64,000 nucleotides of DNA from Campylobacteraceae bacterium (GCA_027034975.1 JALVWQ010000010.1:62001-126000); one strand, 5' to 3'. Shown: positions 48,081-60,680, counted from the first letter of the stretch. Made by a program: numbers and translations. Notes: a model not told the origin generated them from the letters alone.

Positions 48081-48165
48081 GCTCATCTTTAACGCCTATT
48101 TGCGTTTAAGTGGCGAGATTATAGCCTAAAAATTTGGCTATGTCAAGAGTTTTTTGGAAAAATAT

Positions 48166-49209
48166 TTAAAAAAACTCAAAAAAACCTTTTTCAGAGTCTA
48201 TTATCATCTCAAGAGCTGTTCTTGCTGCCAACTCCTGGATAAATGTTCTATCCCCTTCAAAGTGATACTTCTCTATAACTTTTGACTCTCCATTGAGAAC
48301 ACCAATATAGACAGTTCCAACTGGTTTCTCTTCGCTTCCACCAGTAGGGCCAGCAATACCGCTAATTGCTACAGCTATAGAGGCTTCAGCAGCCTTTTGT
48401 ATACCATCAAGCATCTCATCAACACACTCTTTACTTACAGCACCATACTTTTCTAAAGTCTCTTTACGAACTCCGAGCCACTTCTCTTTAATTTCGTTAC
48501 TATAGGTAACCATAGATCCATGAAGAATCTTTGATGCCCCACTGACAGAGGTTATTTTAGCTGCTAAAAGCCCTCCTGTGCAGCTCTCGGCAATGGTTAA
48601 TGTCTTCTCTTTTGCAGTTAGATAATCTACTAATGCCCGTTTTAAAGAGCGAACAGCTAAAATTTTTAAGTTTAGTTTTTGGGCAATATCTGTTAATATC
48701 ATCTCTCCTGCTGCATCTTTGAGGATGACATTGTAACAACTTGGAAGAATTTTTGTTAAGCTCGCATGTGTGCCAAGTTTAACACGCATCTCCTCTAAAC
48801 TTTCGCTATCGCCAAATACCTTAAAGTAAGCTAAATTGCTATTTACCATTGTGGCACTCTCTGGAAGCTGCTTAAAGAGAGTTATCTTTTTTGCAATAAC
48901 TTGAATAGTGTCGAGATTAAAGAGTGAGCTATTATTTTTATCTTGCAGTTCAAATCCTGATGCCGTTAAAAGCTTGATAAGATCGTCATAAAGGTAGTCA
49001 ATTACAAAGAGTGTACTGTTGCGTCCAATCTTTTTTATATCTTCTATTATTGTATTGAATATCTCTGGTGAAAGAGTTTGATAGCGATCTATATGTGTCG
49101 CATCTTTAATATAGGGGAATACTCTCCTAAGATAGGCAAATTGTATATGGTCAGTATAGAGATTTGTACCGATAAATACAATATGATCAGGTTTTTCTAA
49201 TTTTGACAT
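48166..49209 (-). CDS. cinA: CinA family protein with divergent N-terminal domain
   Basis: C-terminal TIAESCTGGLLAAKITSVSGASKILHGSMVTYSNEIK; AISGIAGPTGGSEEKPVGTVYIG. Confidence 0.85.
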   Translation of the reverse strand: MSKLEKPDHIVFIGTNLYTDHIQFAYLRRVFPYIKDATHIDRYQTLSPEIFNTIIEDIKKIGRNSTLFVIDYLYDDLIKLLTASGFELQDKNNSSLFNLDTIQVIAKKITLFKQLPESATMVNSNLAYFKVFGDSESLEEMRVKLGTHASLTKILPSCYNVILKDAAGEMILTDIAQKLNLKILAVRSLKRALVDYLTAKEKTLTIAESCTGGLLAAKITSVSGASKILHGSMVTYSNEIKEKWLGVRKETLEKYGAVSKECVDEMLDGIQKAAEASIAVAISGIAGPTGGSEEKPVGTVYIGVLNGESKVIEKYHFEGDRTFIQELAARTALEMIIDSEKGFFEFF

Positions 49210-49311
49210 TTTCTCTCCAAAGTACCTTATAGTTTTTGAAATAAGAAATATTATAACGAATTTGTAATAGAGTTTTGGTTATAATCTTGCAATTTTTTAA
49301 AAAATATTTAA

Positions 49312-49420
49312 AAACATAAGTTCTTTGGAGTTAACTTCTCTCAGAACTAGTCTATTAGGAGCTTCTAAGAGATTTTGACTTCTATTTTACTTATTAGAGT
49401 AATCGAGTGAACTTATGTTT
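49312..49420 (+). promoter_or_regulatory. Candidate structured leader upstream of ileS
   Basis: 12-bp perfect inverted repeat AAACATAAGTTC (49312-49323)/GAACTTATGTTT (49409-49420) enclosing an inner CTCTcAGAA...TTCTaAGAG hairpin. Confidence 0.55.
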
Positions 49421-49442
49421 AAAATAAGAAGGATAAGCCAAA

Positions 49443-52196
49443 ATGGATTACAAAGAGACGATACTATTGCCAAAAACAACATTCCCTATGCGTGGGAATC
49501 TCCCTAAAAATGAGCCGATTCGTTATAAGAAGTGGTTTGAGGGTGGTGTCTATGAGAAGATGAAAGCAAACCGTAAAGATCGCGAGATGTTTACGCTGCA
49601 CGATGGGCCACCCTATGCAAATGGCGATATCCATATTGGGCATGCTCTGAATAAGACGCTTAAAGATATCATTGTGAAGTACCACTACTTCCAAGGAAAA
49701 GCAGTTCGCTACACTCCAGGTTGGGATTGTCACGGTTTACCAATTGAACAAAAAGTTGAAGAGAAGATAGGCAAAGAGAAGAAAGATGCTTTGAGTGTTT
49801 CAAAATTTAGAGAACTTTGCAGACAGCATGCGGCGAAGTTTGTAGAGCATCAAAAAGAGGGTTTTAAGGCACTTGGAATTATTGGTGATTGGGAACACCC
49901 ATACCTCACTATGGATTTTAAATTTGAGGCAAATATCTATAGAGCCCTATGTAATGTTGCAAAAGAGGGGCTTTTAGTAGAGCGAAGCAAGCCGATCTAT
50001 TGGTCGTGGGCGGCTCAAACTGCGTTAGCTGATGCAGAGATTGAGTATAAAGATAAAGAGGATTACTCTTTATATGTTGCCTTTGAACTTAGCGACGAGG
50101 CGAAAAGAGAGTTAGCTATCGATGGGAAAGCTGCAGTCGTTATATGGACAACAACACCATGGACTCTGCCAGCAAATGTGGGGATTGCATTGCACCCAGA
50201 TGAGAGCTATGTTTTAACAAAAGATGGATATATAGTTGCAAAGAGTCGAGTTGAATCTTTAGTAGAAGAGGGTGTTTTAAAAGATGCTACAGTTGTTAAA
50301 GAGATTGCTGCAAAAGATTTAGAGCATAAAAGAGCCGTAAATCCATTAAATAGTAGAGAGTCATATATAATCTTAGGCGATTTTGTAGAGTTAGATGGAG
50401 GAACTGGTGCAGTACACTCAGCTCCGGGACATGGTGAGGTTGACTACTTTGCTTCATTAAAGTATGATTTGCCAGTTATTATGCCAGTAGATGATAATGG
50501 CTTATATGATGAGAGTGTAGTAGGGTTAGGATTGCTCCCTAATCCGCAAGAGTTTGTTGGAATGCATGTATTTAAAGCAAACGAAAAGATTGTAGAGCTC
50601 TTAGGTGAGAGTGTTTTAAGTGTCGATAAATTTACCCACTCATACCCATTCTGCTGGAGAACAAAGAAGCCAGTTATCTATAGAGCAACAAAGCAGTGGT
50701 TTATTGCAGTCGATAAGGAGATGTCAAGTGGCAAGACACTCCGTCAAAGTGCCCTAGACTCTATAGAAGATGTTAAGTTCTATCCAGAGTGGGGTAAAAA
50801 CCGCTTTAAACCTATGATAGAGGGGCGACCAGATTGGTGTATTAGTAGACAAAGAAGCTGGGGTGTACCGATAGCATTCTTTAGAGTAAAAGCGACAAAA
50901 GAGGTTATTTTAGACGAGAAGGTACTCAACTTTGTTGCAATGATTTTTGAGCAGCAAGGATGTGATGCATGGTATGATCTGCCAATAGAGCAGTTGCTTT
51001 ACCCTGGCAGCGGTTATAAGCCTGAGGAGTTAGAGAAGATTACCGATGTGCTTGATGTATGGTTTGACAGTGGCTCTACCTGGTATGCAACACTCACATC
51101 GCGTAATTATGATGCAGGCAACTACCCAGCAGACCTCTATTTAGAAGGGACAGACCAACATAGAGGATGGTTCCAGAGCTCAATGCTTGTTAGCTGTGCA
51201 ATTAATGGGCATGCACCATATAAGGGGCTTTTAACTCACGGTTTTACGGTTGATGAGAAGGGTGAGAAGATGAGTAAGTCAAAAGGGAATGTTGTCGCTC
51301 CTCAGCAGGTTACAAAAGAGTTTGGTTCTGAAATTTTGAGACTCTGGGTAGCCTTAAGCGACTACCAAAGTGACTTAAAGATTAGTAAAAATATCTTGCA
51401 ACAAACTGCCGAGCAGTATCGAAAGATTCGAAATAGTCTGCGATTTTTACTTGCAAACCTTGATGGTTTAGATGAAGTTTTAGAGCTAGAGAAGTTTGGA
51501 GAGCTCGATAGATGGATCTTGGCAAAAGCAAAGAGTGTCTTTGATGAGGTAAATAGTGAATTTGCAAAGTATGAGTTCTCAAGAGCATTTAGCCTTTTAA
51601 ATAGTTTCTTAACAAATGAGTTAAGTGGTATCTATATGGATCTCTGTAAAGATAGACTCTACTGTGATGCAAAAGATTCGCTCTCAAGAAGAGGAGCTCA
51701 AAGTGCAATGTACTTCATTGCAAAATCGATGCTAGCTCTTGTTGCACCAGTATTGACTTACACAGCAGATGAGGCGATAGAGCACGCTCCTGATATCTTT
51801 AAAAAAGAGTTAAATGATATTTTTGATCTAGAGTATCAACCACTTCCTGAGATAGAGAGTAGCCTCACTAGCGACCTTTTAGTGAGTGCAAGAGAGAGCT
51901 TCTTTGAGGCGATCGATAGACTCAAAAAAGAGAAGCTTATACGAACTACACTTGAACTTGCGATTGTTGGAGATAGCTCAATCTTTGGTTTAGAAGAGGC
52001 GAAAAACTTAGAGGATTGGTTTGGTGTGAGTGCGTTTGAGGACTCTTCTAGCGAGGAGCCGTTAGCTTCGTTCGAAGTAGATGGTAAGAGTTACAGCATT
52101 GTAAAAGCAAAAGGGCATAAGTGTCCAAGATGTTGGAGATTTACAAGCGAAGCAGAGGATACGCTCTGTGCACGATGTAGCGAGGTTGTAGCATAA
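49443..52196 (+). CDS. ileS: Isoleucyl-tRNA synthetase
   Basis: [42 protein letters not shown]-terminal Zn CPRCWRF..CARC. Confidence 0.97.
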   Translation: MDYKETILLPKTTFPMRGNLPKNEPIRYKKWFEGGVYEKMKANRKDREMFTLHDGPPYANGDIHIGHALNKTLKDIIVKYHYFQGKAVRYTPGWDCHGLPIEQKVEEKIGKEKKDALSVSKFRELCRQHAAKFVEHQKEGFKALGIIGDWEHPYLTMDFKFEANIYRALCNVAKEGLLVERSKPIYWSWAAQTALADAEIEYKDKEDYSLYVAFELSDEAKRELAIDGKAAVVIWTTTPWTLPANVGIALHPDESYVLTKDGYIVAKSRVESLVEEGVLKDATVVKEIAAKDLEHKRAVNPLNSRESYIILGDFVELDGGTGAVHSAPGHGEVDYFASLKYDLPVIMPVDDNGLYDESVVGLGLLPNPQEFVGMHVFKANEKIVELLGESVLSVDKFTHSYPFCWRTKKPVIYRATKQWFIAVDKEMSSGKTLRQSALDSIEDVKFYPEWGKNRFKPMIEGRPDWCISRQRSWGVPIAFFRVKATKEVILDEKVLNFVAMIFEQQGCDAWYDLPIEQLLYPGSGYKPEELEKITDVLDVWFDSGSTWYATLTSRNYDAGNYPADLYLEGTDQHRGWFQSSMLVSCAINGHAPYKGLLTHGFTVDEKGEKMSKSKGNVVAPQQVTKEFGSEILRLWVALSDYQSDLKISKNILQQTAEQYRKIRNSLRFLLANLDGLDEVLELEKFGELDRWILAKAKSVFDEVNSEFAKYEFSRAFSLLNSFLTNELSGIYMDLCKDRLYCDAKDSLSRRGAQSAMYFIAKSMLALVAPVLTYTADEAIEHAPDIFKKELNDIFDLEYQPLPEIESSLTSDLLVSARESFFEAIDRLKKEKLIRTTLELAIVGDSSIFGLEEAKNLEDWFGVSAFEDSSSEEPLASFEVDGKSYSIVKAKGHKCPRCWRFTSEAEDTLCARCSEVVA

Positions 52197-52310
52197 GTGG
52201 ATTTGACAAAACCAGTAACAGGTGAGATTATTTTTGGTGCAATTGTTGTAATCTTTATAATTATTGCTATTGGTTTAGCAATAGTACGATATTATAAGAA
52301 AAGAGATTAG
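52197..52310 (+). CDS. 37-aa putative single-TM microprotein
   Basis: GTG immediately after ileS TAA; translates [37 protein letters not shown]. Confidence 0.6.
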   Translation: MDLTKPVTGEIIFGAIVVIFIIIAIGLAIVRYYKKRD

Positions 52311-52318
52311 GAGAGTCG

Positions 52319-55119
<2,801 letters not shown>

Positions 55120-55128
55120 AGGAAAGCA

Positions 55129-56139
55129 ATGAGCAAAAGAGTCTATGCAGCATTCCGATCGATAGGTGCTTATGTGCCCCAAAAGATCTTAACAAATGCT
55201 GATTTGGAGAAGATGGTAGATACCACCGATGAGTGGATTACCCAAAGAACAGGAATCAAAGAGCGGCATATTGCAGCAGATGATGAGTACACAAGCGATA
55301 TGGGTGCAAAAGCAGCTGCCCTTGCGATCGAGCGTGCAGGGTTAGAGAGTAGCGATATTGACTTAGTAGTCTGTGCAACAGTAACGCCAGATTACTTTAA
55401 CATGCCTTCTACAGCGTGCGTTATCTCGGATAAGTTAGGGATCAAAAATGTACAAGCCTTTGATATTGCAGCAGCCTGTAGTGGATTTGTCTATGCTCTC
55501 TCAGTTGCAAAGGCGTTTGTAGAGTCAGGAATGAAAAAGAATGTACTTATTGTTGGGGCGGAGAAGTTTAGCTCTATTGTGGATTGGAGTGATAGAGCAA
55601 CTTGCATCCTCTTTGGCGATGGAGCAGGTGCAGCAGTAATTAGTGCAAGCGATAATGAGAAAGAGGGAATAGTCGATATTCATGCAAGTGCTGATGGAAG
55701 CTATGCTGACTTCTTAATGACCCCAAGTCCAGGAAGCGTAAATCCAGCAACTAAAGAGGCATTAGAGCAGGGCTTACAGTATGTGAAAATGAAAGGAAAC
55801 GAAACCTTTAAACTTGCTGTAAAAACACTTACAAAAGATGTGCAAGAGATATTAGAGGCAAATGGTTTAGAGGGGAAAGATATTCCACACTTTGTACCAC
55901 ACCAAGCAAATTACCGAATTATTAAAGCAGTTGGTGATAAGTTGAAGATGAGCGAAGAGCAAGTAGTCTTAACAGTCCATAAGTATGGGAACACCTCAGC
56001 AGCCTCAATACCAATGGCAATAAACGACATCTATGAGAGTGGTCGCTTAAAGAGTGGTGAATTGATGCTGCTTGATACCTTTGGTGGCGGTTTAACATGG
56101 GCAAGTGCACTCCTTCCATTTGCACCAAATGATAAGTAG
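55129..56139 (+). CDS. fabH: 3-oxoacyl-ACP synthase III
   Basis: DIAAACSGFVYALS; FVPHQANYRI; GNTSAASIP. Confidence 0.97.
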   Translation: MSKRVYAAFRSIGAYVPQKILTNADLEKMVDTTDEWITQRTGIKERHIAADDEYTSDMGAKAAALAIERAGLESSDIDLVVCATVTPDYFNMPSTACVISDKLGIKNVQAFDIAAACSGFVYALSVAKAFVESGMKKNVLIVGAEKFSSIVDWSDRATCILFGDGAGAAVISASDNEKEGIVDIHASADGSYADFLMTPSPGSVNPATKEALEQGLQYVKMKGNETFKLAVKTLTKDVQEILEANGLEGKDIPHFVPHQANYRIIKAVGDKLKMSEEQVVLTVHKYGNTSAASIPMAINDIYESGRLKSGELMLLDTFGGGLTWASALLPFAPNDK

Positions 56140-56788
56140 TGCAACTGAGCTTTTTCTAAAGCTAAAAGAGTTAGGCTATGATAATAGATCAAGAGACCCT
56201 TGGTGGTGGCCGCAGAGTGGCAGCTTTAAAGTTGTAGTTGGTGCAATACTTACCCAAAATAGTTCGTGGCAAAATGTAGAAAAATCACTTTATAACTTAG
56301 AAGAGCACTCTTTCATAGAGCTTGAGGCTCTAGCATCTACCCCTTTAGCACTTTTAGAAGAGCGTATTCGCCCAAGTGGATTCTTTAGAGCAAAATCGAA
56401 AAATTTACAACAACTCTCTCGCAATATTTTAGATGACTTTGGTGCATTTAATGCATTTCAAGAGAGTGTTACACGAGAGTGGCTCTTAGCACAAAGAGGG
56501 ATAGGGCAAGAGAGTGCCGATGCAATTTTAAATTATGCATGCTACCAAGAGGCATTTGTGGTAGATAGTTATACCCATAGGCTTTTGCAAGCATTTGGAT
56601 ACGATTTTAGCAGCTACGAAGAGTTGCAAGAGTGGATTGTAGATGATTTCTCTACGAACTATAAAGTGGTTTTTCCAGAACTCACGAGAGCACAAGCCTA
56701 TGCACGGGCACATGGTATGGTGGTTGAGTATTGTAAAGTTAATAAAAAAGGGAGAGCAGTTACCATTGAACAACTGCTACAAACGTAA
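56129..56788 (+). CDS. Endonuclease III-like DNA glycosylase, MagIII-type
   Basis: FKVVVGAILTQNSSWQNVEKSL; RGIGQESADAILNYA; start reassigned to ATG at 56129 (ORF track 56105). Confidence 0.85.
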   Translation: MISSATELFLKLKELGYDNRSRDPWWWPQSGSFKVVVGAILTQNSSWQNVEKSLYNLEEHSFIELEALASTPLALLEERIRPSGFFRAKSKNLQQLSRNILDDFGAFNAFQESVTREWLLAQRGIGQESADAILNYACYQEAFVVDSYTHRLLQAFGYDFSSYEELQEWIVDDFSTNYKVVFPELTRAQAYARAHGMVVEYCKVNKKGRAVTIEQLLQT

Positions 56789-57711
56789 TGGCAAAGCAGA
56801 AAAAGAGAGCAACGCTAGAGGATTTTAAAGAGCGGCTAGAGGCGATCAATCCAGAGCTTTTTAAGATGTTAAGTGAGCCAAAAAGCCATTTTAGTTTTCG
56901 CATCAATCGTAATAGAGCAGATGTAGAGAGTGTAGTAAAAAAACTAAAAGAGGAGGGCTTTGAACCGCAAGCACTTTCGTGGATAGATGAAGCTTTTGTG
57001 CTACCAATAGAGCAGCGAGAGGCCCTTGTAAAATCGAGCCCCTATAGTGCAAAAGAGATCTATATTCAAAACCTCTCTTCAATTTTTGCCGCCCATGCTT
57101 TAAGAGTGACTAAGAGTGATTGGGTCTTAGATTTAGCAGCAGCTCCTGGTGGTAAAAGCTTAATCTTTAGCGAAAAGGCAAAAAAGGTAAGTGCAGTCGA
57201 GCCCGATAAGAGCCGCTTCTTTATGATGAAGCGAAACTTTAAAGAGTCACTAGCTAAAAATATACAAACATACAACAAAGATGGAAGATTTATCTACAAA
57301 GCTTGCCCTGAGCTCTTTGATGCAGTTTTTTTAGATGCTCCATGCAGCTCAGAAGCCCATTTTGATATAGATAAAGGGATAACCTGGTGGAGCCCACGGC
57401 GTATCTATAAATTTGCAAAACTGCAAAAAGAGTTGATAATTTCTGCTTTTGAATCGCTTAAAAGTGGCGGCGAAATGATCTATGCAACCTGTACATTTGC
57501 CCCAGAAGAGAATGAGGCAGTCGTAAACTACCTCTTAAAAAAGTACCCAAATGCAAAGCTTTTACCAATTAAACATAACTTCAAAAATACCCAAGAGGGG
57601 CTTACGAAGTGGCAAGAGGAGGCGTACTCTAGCGAGCTTTCTAAGACGCTTCGTTTCTTGCCAAAAGGAGCCTTTAGCGGATTCTACATAGCAAAGATAG
57701 CAAAGAGGTGA
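56788..57711 (+). CDS. RsmB/NSUN-family RNA m5C methyltransferase
   Basis: VLDLAAAPGGKSL; FLDAPCSSEAHF; YATCTFAPEENEAVV. Confidence 0.93.
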   Translation: MAKQKKRATLEDFKERLEAINPELFKMLSEPKSHFSFRINRNRADVESVVKKLKEEGFEPQALSWIDEAFVLPIEQREALVKSSPYSAKEIYIQNLSSIFAAHALRVTKSDWVLDLAAAPGGKSLIFSEKAKKVSAVEPDKSRFFMMKRNFKESLAKNIQTYNKDGRFIYKACPELFDAVFLDAPCSSEAHFDIDKGITWWSPRRIYKFAKLQKELIISAFESLKSGGEMIYATCTFAPEENEAVVNYLLKKYPNAKLLPIKHNFKNTQEGLTKWQEEAYSSELSKTLRFLPKGAFSGFYIAKIAKR

Positions 57712-57716
57712 TATTT

Positions 57717-58088
57717 TTACATTCTCCCTCTATGTTTTTGTCTCTGTGAGATATAGCTTTCGATATCACTTTTAAGACTACTACAATCTGAGCTATTTAA
57801 GATTGCCTCTGCAGTTGATGAGTAATCTTTAGTAATGTCACCTCTTGCAAAGAAGTCGCCGCTTACTGCGTCGCTGTGTGCTGCAATTACTCTATAGGCA
57901 CAGCTATTTTTTGCTTGTTTCGATACTGCAACACTCTTCCCACTTTGTTCTACTGATGTAGTGTAGTAGCCATTATATTTCATATAGGCTTCCATTAAAA
58001 AGAGTTTATCAAATGCTCTTGGGTTTTGGTCGGCTAAGAGTTTACTCTCCATAAAGCGGATATGGTCTGCTAATTTAGTAGCGGCTTC
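57717..58088 (-). pseudogene. 3' remnant of an unknown gene, apparently truncated at mobile element
   Basis: Frame continues upstream of the annotated Met as EAATKLADHIRF then meets TAA (58089-58091); no ribosome-site-like sequence recognised; adjacent to IS200-like element. Confidence 0.5.
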
Positions 58089-58174
58089 TTAGTCCCCAGA
58101 AAGGTTGAAACCTCCGTCTTTAAGATGGATAGATTTATCTCACTATCAATAATGGTATAATCGAAAAGATCTCC

Positions 58175-58190
58175 CCGATGCATGCATCGG
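58175..58190. repeat. Perfect 16-bp palindrome
   Basis: CCGATGCATGCATCGG, upstream of tnpA. Confidence 0.9.
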
Positions 58191-58229
58191 TTGGAGTTAA
58201 GGTTAAAAAACAGTGTGGTATGATAACGT

Positions 58230-58673
58230 ATGAGTGATCGTATCTATAAAAGTCATAATAAGACAGTATTACTTTACCACTTAGTGTTTCCTGCAAAGTA
58301 CAGAAGAAAAGTATTTTCAAAAGAAGTTAAAGAGACATAAGTAAAAGTTTGTGAGGAGATTTCAGAGAGATTTGAGATCAATTTTATTGAAATAGGGAAC
58401 GATAAAAATCATGTGCATTTTTTAGTGCAAGGAGTACCAAAAATGCCGGTGTCAAGAATAGTACAAATTATCAAAAGTATTACAGCAAGGGAGATTTTTG
58501 CAAGACATAAAGAGATAAAAAAGATGTTGTGGGGTGGAAACTTATGGACAAGTGGATTTTATGCAAATACTGTTGGACAATATGGTAATGAGGATATGAT
58601 ACGAACATATGTTAAAAAACAAGGGAAAGAATACAAAAAAGTATATACAGGTCAGTTAAAATTTGACATGTAG
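58230..58673 (+). pseudogene. IS200-type tnpA with in-frame TAA
   Basis: MSDRIYKSHNKTVLLYHLVFPAKYRRKVFSKEVKET*VKVCEEISERF...NHVHFLVQG (HUH)...MIRTYVKKQ; stop at 58338-58340. Confidence 0.85.
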
Positions 58674-58858
58674 GTTAGAACGGCAGTGATACCACGTTGC
58701 TTGCGCGGGGGTAGTTCATTTAGAAGAAAAAAACCGTTTTAGAGATAAATCTGTCTTAATGAGGTAGTATTGGGAGGATGAGTTCGACAGGCTCCAAGAA
58801 AGTGGTATTTCAGCACCTTTTGTTTATAATGGTTGTATAAAATATTAGAAGGTTAAAA

Positions 58859-60679
58859 ATGATGTCAATCCATAGCTATGAATCTGTTTGGGTAGAAGAT
58901 GCTCAAAAGTTAGATATCAATGATATTGAGATAGATAACTTTTTAGCTAGAACTAGTGCAATAGATGATTTTATGCAAAAAAATAAACTTGCAATTATTG
59001 CACCAAAAGGGTATGGAAAGACACTATTATTAAAGCTAAAGCATAAATACTATAGAGATAACTATAGCGATTCAATTTTTGTACCAAATGCTACACAGCT
59101 TGATTCTTTCGATCTAAAATTGGCTATTCCTCATAAAAATATTGATATATTAAAAGAGGATAATATCTGGGAGAAACTATGGATAATTGCACTGGGTACT
59201 TCTGCAATTTTAAACTACTTTGTAGATGATAGCGGAAGATCTTTACTAGATTTTAGGTCCGATCTTATAAAAATTTGTAAAGAACTTCATGAGTATCGTA
59301 AAAATACTGTTGATATAATTGATCGTATAATTGAGCATGGTAAATTGTCGCTTTATAAGAAGGTTTTAACAAACCCATCTTTTATCTTAAGGACTTTGCT
59401 TTTTGATAATATGCAGCATAATTTAGCTGCAATTGATCGATTGGCTACCGAAGTATACCAATACTGCTTAGTTATAAAACAACCAATTGTAATGTTTATA
59501 GATAGAATTGATCAAGCTTTTGAGCAATATCCATCGGTTATATGGGAGAAAACACAAGTAGGTTTAATAGAAGCAATTTTTGCTATTACTAGCTCTTCTT
59601 CGCAATTAAAAATTCATGCATCTATTCGAAAAGAGGCATTAGCTAATTATCAAGATGTTTTGTTGGCAAATTATCAGTCAATTATGAGCAATTTAGAGTA
59701 CTCTGAATCTGAACTTAAAGAGATTTTTCAAAATGCTATTCGTTATTATGAAAAGATAAATGCATTAGAGCCAATAAATGAGTTTGTAAGTCTTAAAAAA
59801 GTTAATAATGCTTGGTCGAAAGAGGAGGATATCTTTAGATATATCTATAGACATACATTCCAGCGGCCTAGAGATTTTATTGCAATTGGAAATAGTATCC
59901 ATAAAGAGATAACAAGACAAAACTATGATGAGAGTGTATTTATTGATATAGTTAACAAAGTTCCTGCAATCTCAATTGAGAAGCAGTATCTCAATGAGAT
60001 CGAAAAGTTTACATGGTTTATTAGTGATGTAATAGATGATCCATGTTTTTATGCAAATATCAATACAAATGTCTTAGAGTATGAAACACTTGTAGAAATT
60101 TGTGAATACTATAATTTATCTAAAGGGAAAGTTGTTAAGTGTAATGCTAAAGAGAGTGGGAGTTGTGAAGGGTGCGATGGTGCAAATCATATTTTCTCTG
60201 AACTTTATAAAATTGGATTAATTGGGGTGGTTAAATTTGATGAGACTAAAAACCAATACATACAACACTTTGAGATAGCGGGTAATATTAGTGCTAAGAA
60301 TTTACCAATTAGTAAATATTATCTTCTCCACCCTGCGATGGATTACTATATCAAGGGGTTACAAGGAAATGCAAACTATATGCCAATCAAGAAGATAAAA
60401 GTTGGATATAAATGTATTTGGCAAGATGAGTATGAGGCATATGTTATTATCGACTTAATTAAGAATAAGTTATCTTATGCACTAAATAGTAGCCTAGATT
60501 CTAAGTTAAACAATCTTTACAATGCATTTGATGAGCATGATGCAACATTAATCAATACAATTTGTAAAGATATCCAAGATGATATTACTCAAAGTATGCC
60601 AATAGATAACCAAATAAGAAGTCAAATACATGATTCCTTAGAGACAATATCCGCAATTGCACAACGTTTATATAACTAG
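58859..60679 (+). CDS. Large orphan P-loop ATPase (Sll1717-like/STAND-like)
   Basis: Walker A APKGYGKT, Walker B-like IVMFIDRID, HTFQRPRDFIAIG; 606 aa. Confidence 0.65.
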   Translation: MMSIHSYESVWVEDAQKLDINDIEIDNFLARTSAIDDFMQKNKLAIIAPKGYGKTLLLKLKHKYYRDNYSDSIFVPNATQLDSFDLKLAIPHKNIDILKEDNIWEKLWIIALGTSAILNYFVDDSGRSLLDFRSDLIKICKELHEYRKNTVDIIDRIIEHGKLSLYKKVLTNPSFILRTLLFDNMQHNLAAIDRLATEVYQYCLVIKQPIVMFIDRIDQAFEQYPSVIWEKTQVGLIEAIFAITSSSSQLKIHASIRKEALANYQDVLLANYQSIMSNLEYSESELKEIFQNAIRYYEKINALEPINEFVSLKKVNNAWSKEEDIFRYIYRHTFQRPRDFIAIGNSIHKEITRQNYDESVFIDIVNKVPAISIEKQYLNEIEKFTWFISDVIDDPCFYANINTNVLEYETLVEICEYYNLSKGKVVKCNAKESGSCEGCDGANHIFSELYKIGLIGVVKFDETKNQYIQHFEIAGNISAKNLPISKYYLLHPAMDYYIKGLQGNANYMPIKKIKVGYKCIWQDEYEAYVIIDLIKNKLSYALNSSLDSKLNNLYNAFDEHDATLINTICKDIQDDITQSMPIDNQIRSQIHDSLETISAIAQRLYN

Positions 60680-60680
60680 T

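Larger units (their letters stand above)
58085..58800 (+). mobile_element. IS200/IS605-like insertion (boundaries approximate)
   Basis: HUH Y1 transposase remnant, hairpins near the left end (AGGTTGAAACCT; CCGATGCATGCATCGG), subterminal inverted AGATTTATCTC/GAGATAAATCT. Confidence 0.6.

Noticed and set aside
49312-49420. T-box riboswitch upstream of ileS
   Set aside because: No T-box consensus (UGGN) or terminator/antiterminator pair recognised; kept only as a generic structured leader.
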